Source of the DNA: an uncultured Methanofollis sp.
Lineage (GTDB): Archaea; Halobacteriota; Methanomicrobia; Methanomicrobiales; Methanofollaceae
Reading direction: 5' to 3'
Assembly (NCBI RefSeq): GCF_937919355.1
Contig: NZ_CALFSA010000207.1
Span: 1 to 15,537 of the forward strand
Length of the DNA stretch: 15,537 nucleotides
Shown here: piece after piece, positions 12,383 through 15,537 of the stretch
How positions within the stretch are numbered: the first letter of the stretch is position 1
Layout: every line of letters starts with the position of its first letter
Position numbers and translations under genes: made by a program
Notes under the pieces: generated by a model
Seen by the model: the letters and a program-made list of their open reading frames with translations, nothing else
Databases searched by the model: none
Told to the model about the DNA's origin: nothing

Positions 12383-15300
12383 TCACTGCCTGCTGCCGAC
12401 GATCTCGTCGATAGCAGCGACGAGGTCGTCCACCCTGAAGGGTTTGGGAAGGGCGGCGGCAAAACCGTACTCTGAGTACGACGCCATCACCGGGTCGTCG
12501 GAGTACCCGCTCGACGCGATCGCCTTCACGCCGGGGTCGATGGCGAGGAGGCGCTCGATAGCGTCCTTCCCTCCCATGCCGCCGGGGACGGTCAGGTCCA
12601 GGACGACGGCGTCGAAGGGTTTTCCCTCCACACGCGCCGCTTCGTAGCGCTCGACCGCCACTGCACCGTCGGCCGCTGTCTCGACGACAAAGCCCTTCTT
12701 CCCGAGCATCAGGGCCATCACCTCCCTGATCCCCTCCTCGTCGTCCATGATCAGCACTCTCCTCCGGCGCCCGCCGTTCTCCTGCGCCCGGGGCGCTTCC
12801 TTTCTCTCCTGGCGCGGCGCTCTCTCACTCGCCGGGAGGTAGACCGTGAAGGTCGTCCCGAGGCCGGGCGTCGAGGCGACGTCGATGGTGCCCTCGTGCC
12901 TCCGGACGATGGAGAGGGCGCTTGAAAGGCCGAGGCCCCGGCCATGCACCTTCGTCGTGAAATAGGGGTCGAAGATCTTTCCCAGGTGGGCGGGGTCGAT
13001 CCCCTGCCCGGTATCGGTCACCTCGATCCTGACGTATCTGCCTGGCCGGAGAGAGGGACGGGCGTCGGTAACCTCCATGTTCTTCGCCCGGATCGTGAGA
13101 GTGCCCCCTCCGGCCATAGCCTGCGCGGCATTCAGGACGAGGTTCCCGATCACCTGGGAGATCTGCCCGATATCCACGTCCACGGCCCAGAGGCCCTCCT
13201 CGATCTCGAAGACGGGCCGCACTCCTGAACCCCGCAGACTGAAGGACGCCGTCTCCGTGATCATGCCGGTGAGGTGGCGTGCCTCGCGCACGGGCGCACC
13301 CCCGCGGGCGAAGGTGAGGAGTTGCGCCGTGAGGTCACGCGCCCTGAATAGTGCTGACTCAGCGTCTTTGAGATATGTACGCCGTTCGTCGTCCGCGGCA
13401 AGGCCGTCTCCGGCGAACTGGATGTTCGCCAGGATCGCCATCAGGAAGTTGTTGAAGTCATGGGCGATCCCGCCGGCAAGGAGACCGACAGACTCGAGTT
13501 TCTGGGCCCGGAGCATCTCCTCCTCGGCATGTCTCTCGGCGGTGACGTCGCGGACGACGATCACGGAACCGGTGGCGCGGCGTTCCGGGCCGCAGATGGG
13601 GGCGACCGATCCCGAGATGATCCGCTCGCTCCCGTCCCTCCTCTGGAGGACCGCGTCGCACTCCGTGCCGGTAGGCGGCACGGTGACCACCTCTCTGGTC
13701 TTCGGGTCGATCACCCGCAGGACCCCGGCGAGGTCTTTCCCTTCGGCCTCCTCCTGCGGCCATCCGGTGAGGGCCTCCGCGGCGCGGTTCATCAGGGCGA
13801 TCCTGCCGCCGGTGTCGGTGGCGATCACACTGTCGGCGATCGAGCGCAGGGTGACGGCAAGTCGTTCCTTCTCCGTGGCAAGGTTTGCCTCGACCGCCTT
13901 GCGCTCCTCGATCTCCGCTTTCAACTGCCCGACGGCGCGGTCCAGGTCGGCGGTCCGCACCGCCACCAGGTCGGCAAGGTGCCGCCGGTGGAGGGCGAGT
14001 TCGTCGTCGGCCATCCTGCGGGCGGTGACGTCGGTGTTCAGGCCTGTCATCCTGAGGGGCATGCCGTTCTCCCGCTCGACGATACGGCCACGACCGAGTA
14101 CCCATTTCCACCCGCCGTCTTTTGTCATCATCCTGAACTCGGCCTTGAAGATACCGTTCCTGTCCTGGACAGCACCGGTGAGGGCGGCGACCGCTCCATC
14201 CCGGTCGTCGGGGTGGAGGAGGTTCTCCCATGTCGAGAAGGAGGGACTGAACTCGTCGGGGCCGTAGCCGAGCATGCGGTACCACCCCGGACTGAAATAG
14301 GCGGTTCCGTCCGGGATGTGCCAGTCCCACAGACCGTCGTTTGTCGCTTCAAGTGCGGTGGAAAGACGCTCTTCACTCTTCCGCAACCTGTCCTCGGTCA
14401 CCTTCAACCGGCGGTTCATGGCCGTGAGGGTGACGAGGAGGAGGAGGAGGAGGAAACCGCCGATAGCGGCGGTCCAGAGTGTCCCGGTCTCCACCTCGAC
14501 CGTACCCGGCGGGCGGTTGACCACGGTGCTCCCGGCGGGCAGGGCCGACTCGGAGATACCGGACCTCTGGAGTTCATTGTAATCGAAGAACGCCTTTTCC
14601 GGTCTGGCAACAACCGGCGGAACTTCTTCGACAGATTTTCCGTCCAGGATCGCCGACGCCATTCCTGCTGCCGTCGCCCCCTGGACGGAGCCGCGGGTCA
14701 TGTAGCCGCCGACGATCCCTTTCCCGAGATAGAAGTCCCAGACACCGTAGATCGGGACTCCTGTCGCCGACCGCACCCGCGCCGCGATCTCGTCGTAGGT
14801 GTAGCCGCGGCCGGCGGCGTCTGTGTTGTAGGTGAGGAGGAGGACGACGCTCTCCGGGGGAAGGGCCTGCAGGGACGCCTCGACATCGGTGAAGGGAAGG
14901 TTTTCGAGGACTGTCACGTTCACCCGGTCCTCGTATTCGGGGACGATCTCCCTGAGAAGAAGGGCATTCTCCTTCCCCGCCGTCGAGATGTTGTCGTTGA
15001 CGATGACGAGGTTCTTCGTCTCCGGGTGGAGAGAGAGGGCGAGGTCGATCGTCCGCGGGATCTCGTAGTCTTCCATGACGCCGGTGAAGTCCGGGCGTTC
15101 AGGGACCTGACGGTCGGGTCGCCAGTTCAGGCCGACGACGACAACGGGCGTGTCCGGGAAGAGGTCGTCTTTGTACTCCCTGAGGAACTGGTAGGCGTCC
15201 TCCTCCGAGGCGATGATGACGTCCGGGGGACTGTCGCGGTACTTTTCACGGTAGATGTCAGCGAGGCCGTCAAAGTACGCCTTTCCGGTGGCGTGCTTCG

Positions 15301-15535
15301 TGTCCATGTACTCTATGCGCAGGTCAGTCCCGGAGTCGGGCGGGAGCACGGAGACAACCCCGGCGACGACGTCGTCGGTCCAGACAAATCCCTGGTTGTA
15401 GGAGAGGAGGAGCATCACGGTCTGCGTCTCGCCGGCATCACCGCCGGCGCCCGGCGTGATCATGGCGAGAAAAATGAGGATGGTGCAGATCAGCACCCGC
15501 GGCAGGGTCGGGGAGGGTCTCTCCGTGCCGTTCAC
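12383..15535 (-). CDS. Hybrid histidine kinase: ABC_sub_bind sensor, TM, two PAS, HisKA, HATPase, receiver
   Basis: The 1050-residue protein starts with a signal/anchor helix (about 12-28). An extracytoplasmic ABC_sub_bind-like sensor follows (about 38-340: 'LLLSYNQGFVWTD', 'IEYMDTKH', 'EEDAYQFLREYKDDLFPDTPVVVVG') and then a TM helix (about 354-372). PAS domains lie at about 390-506 and 555-668, separated by a coiled coil (about 508-556). The dimerisation domain carries H692 in 'GGIAHDFNNFL'. The ATPase domain has N798/N802, 'DTGQGID' (841-847), 'FDPYFTTK' and 'GRGLGL'. A receiver domain (about 925-1048) has D931/D932, phospho-acceptor D980 and K1031. It should sense an external solute and autophosphorylate, passing phosphate to its own receiver; the receiver has no output domain. 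The first visible start is a GTG at 15535, two bases from the window end, so the true start may lie outside. The sensor is paralogous to that at 2476-4230. Confidence 0.92.
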   Translation of the reverse strand: MNGTERPSPTLPRVLICTILIFLAMITPGAGGDAGETQTVMLLLSYNQGFVWTDDVVAGVVSVLPPDSGTDLRIEYMDTKHATGKAYFDGLADIYREKYRDSPPDVIIASEEDAYQFLREYKDDLFPDTPVVVVGLNWRPDRQVPERPDFTGVMEDYEIPRTIDLALSLHPETKNLVIVNDNISTAGKENALLLREIVPEYEDRVNVTVLENLPFTDVEASLQALPPESVVLLLTYNTDAAGRGYTYDEIAARVRSATGVPIYGVWDFYLGKGIVGGYMTRGSVQGATAAGMASAILDGKSVEEVPPVVARPEKAFFDYNELQRSGISESALPAGSTVVNRPPGTVEVETGTLWTAAIGGFLLLLLLVTLTAMNRRLKVTEDRLRKSEERLSTALEATNDGLWDWHIPDGTAYFSPGWYRMLGYGPDEFSPSFSTWENLLHPDDRDGAVAALTGAVQDRNGIFKAEFRMMTKDGGWKWVLGRGRIVERENGMPLRMTGLNTDVTARRMADDELALHRRHLADLVAVRTADLDRAVGQLKAEIEERKAVEANLATEKERLAVTLRSIADSVIATDTGGRIALMNRAAEALTGWPQEEAEGKDLAGVLRVIDPKTREVVTVPPTGTECDAVLQRRDGSERIISGSVAPICGPERRATGSVIVVRDVTAERHAEEEMLRAQKLESVGLLAGGIAHDFNNFLMAILANIQFAGDGLAADDERRTYLKDAESALFRARDLTAQLLTFARGGAPVREARHLTGMITETASFSLRGSGVRPVFEIEEGLWAVDVDIGQISQVIGNLVLNAAQAMAGGGTLTIRAKNMEVTDARPSLRPGRYVRIEVTDTGQGIDPAHLGKIFDPYFTTKVHGRGLGLSSALSIVRRHEGTIDVASTPGLGTTFTVYLPASERAPRQERKEAPRAQENGGRRRRVLIMDDEEGIREVMALMLGKKGFVVETAADGAVAVERYEAARVEGKPFDAVVLDLTVPGGMGGKDAIERLLAIDPGVKAIASSGYSDDPVMASYSEYGFAAALPKPFRVDDLVAAIDEIVGSRQ

Positions 15536-15537
15536 GA

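Noticed and set aside
12365..12394. Hairpin terminator for the hybrid kinase gene
   Set aside because: On the minus strand the inverted repeat is followed by A residues, not T, and one arm is inside the coding region. The T run serves the plus-strand unit instead.

Overview
The window is GC-rich, gene-dense archaeal DNA, most likely from a methanogen of the order Methanomicrobiales (a Methanofollis- or Methanoculleus-like genome; genus is a guess). The evidence is an archaeal-type riboflavin synthase (RibC, homologous to lumazine synthase), a short-form ThiC, a PurE with no PurK beside it, an Isf-type iron-sulfur flavoprotein, and two sensor proteins of the ABC_sub_bind-PAS kind. Candidate promoters look archaeal: AT-rich TATA-like boxes about 25 nt before several start codons, with some probably leaderless messages. 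No rRNA, tRNA, IS element or CRISPR array was found.

Left part, 209-7440, minus strand: eight genes in one direction. In transcription order they are a class V aminotransferase, ribC, ribH, a class I aspartate-type aminotransferase, a membrane sensor protein without a kinase ATPase domain, a DUF2703 protein, a Yip1-like membrane protein and a secreted CARDB-like protein with a C-terminal anchor. Two pairs overlap by ATGA (aminotransferase/ribC and ribH/aminotransferase) and one pair abuts (TAG then ATG). This suggests coupled translation, although internal promoters are also visible before ribH and the Yip1 gene. The non-coding stretch 1-208 holds copies of a short direct repeat.

Middle part, 7561-9387, plus strand: purE, then a GNAT acetyltransferase 8 bp downstream, then a wHTH-nucleotidyltransferase gene that runs out of frame into the body of a HEPN protein. 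This last locus looks like the decayed remains of a two-gene MNT/HEPN module joined by a deletion. Two GAAC-N4-GTTC palindromes 20 bp apart cover its start codon.

Right part: thiC (minus strand, ending at 9444) diverges from a plus-strand trio at 10753-12355: a metallo-beta-lactamase-fold hydrolase, a DUF123 GIY-YIG protein and an Isf-like Fe-S flavoprotein, all overlapping at stop/start. A large hybrid histidine kinase (minus strand, 12383-15535) closes the window. Its extracytoplasmic sensor is clearly paralogous to that of the ATPase-less sensor at 2476-4230. Common themes are cofactor and amino-acid metabolism (flavin, thiamine, PLP enzymes, purine) with two membrane sensors. I do not see a complete new defence or biosynthetic system. 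The most unusual items are the broken MNT/HEPN locus with its operator-like palindromes and the kinase-less sensor.
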